A DNA stretch of 22,519 nucleotides, from positions 2,669 through 25,187 of the forward strand of contig DOIX01000275.1 of assembly GCA_003511885.1 (NCBI GenBank), read 5' to 3'. The notes under the pieces are model-generated. The model was not told the DNA's origin, made no database searches, and was given only the letters and a program-made list of their open reading frames with translations. Source of the stretch: Cyanobacteria bacterium UBA11153. Lineage in GTDB: Bacteria; Cyanobacteriota; Cyanobacteriia; Cyanobacteriales; Coleofasciculaceae. Of this stretch, positions 22,500 to 22,519 are shown piece after piece. The translations under genes were made by a program, and so were the position numbers. The first letter of the stretch is position 1; each line of letters opens with the position of its first letter.

Positions 22500-22519
22500 C
22501 TTGTTCCCTATCCCCTATC

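Noticed and set aside
1..22519. tRNA, rRNA or riboswitch genes
   Set aside because: No cloverleaf with conserved T-loop GTTCRA and CCA-end context, no rRNA blocks and no known riboswitch core were seen on either strand by eye.

Overview
The window is cyanobacterial chromosome. The octamer GCGATCGC (HIP1), over-represented in cyanobacteria, occurs many times (e.g. near 1695, 9857, 10828, 12897, 15640, 16560, 20692, 20952, 21397). The genes include an SLH/OprB-type porin, a cyanobacterial glutaredoxin 3, DUF1802 and Uma2 proteins and a UPF0175 antitoxin. Heptameric tandem repeats and many short palindromes between genes are typical of filamentous (Oscillatoriales/Nostocales-like) genomes. The genus is not determinable by eye; a filamentous cyanobacterium is an inference.

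Layout. 1-2400: a Uma2 remnant followed by three housekeeping genes, all on the minus strand: acyltransferase plsC, tRNA deaminase tadA and glutaredoxin. 2400-3045: a repeat-rich gap with a MITE-like nested palindrome. 3046-5085: an outer-membrane iron-uptake-type porin, followed by a strong hairpin. 5391-8539: a membrane-anchored Ser/Thr kinase converging on an extracellular solute-binding protein, then a Uma2 nuclease. The leaders of the kinase and this Uma2 gene are diverged copies of each other. 8818-11881: nirB-nirD, an NAD(P)H nitrite reductase, with a near-consensus NtcA-type promoter. 12096-13539: another Uma2 gene and surE, which carries a small palindromic in-frame insert.

13747-20876 looks like an accessory, defence-type region. 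It has two tandem DUF1802 proteins, one with an intact Mrr-type PD-(D/E)xK nuclease site and one with every catalytic position replaced. It also has a UPF0175 antitoxin with a wrecked DUF3368 (PIN-type) toxin, a run of four perfect palindromes, and a two-gene unit of a winged-helix-like protein and an AAA-type ATPase with an unrecognised C-terminal domain. 21195-22432: a nucleotide cyclase remnant broken by a 5-bp tandem duplication, then a coiled-coil protein of cyanobacterial TIGR04376 type.

NirB and NirD would work as one complex, with the porin and kinase as independent surface and signalling functions. The best candidate for an undescribed system is the wHTH-ATPase pair together with the active/inactive DUF1802-nuclease pair. 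The joint role is an inference from domain content and proximity only.
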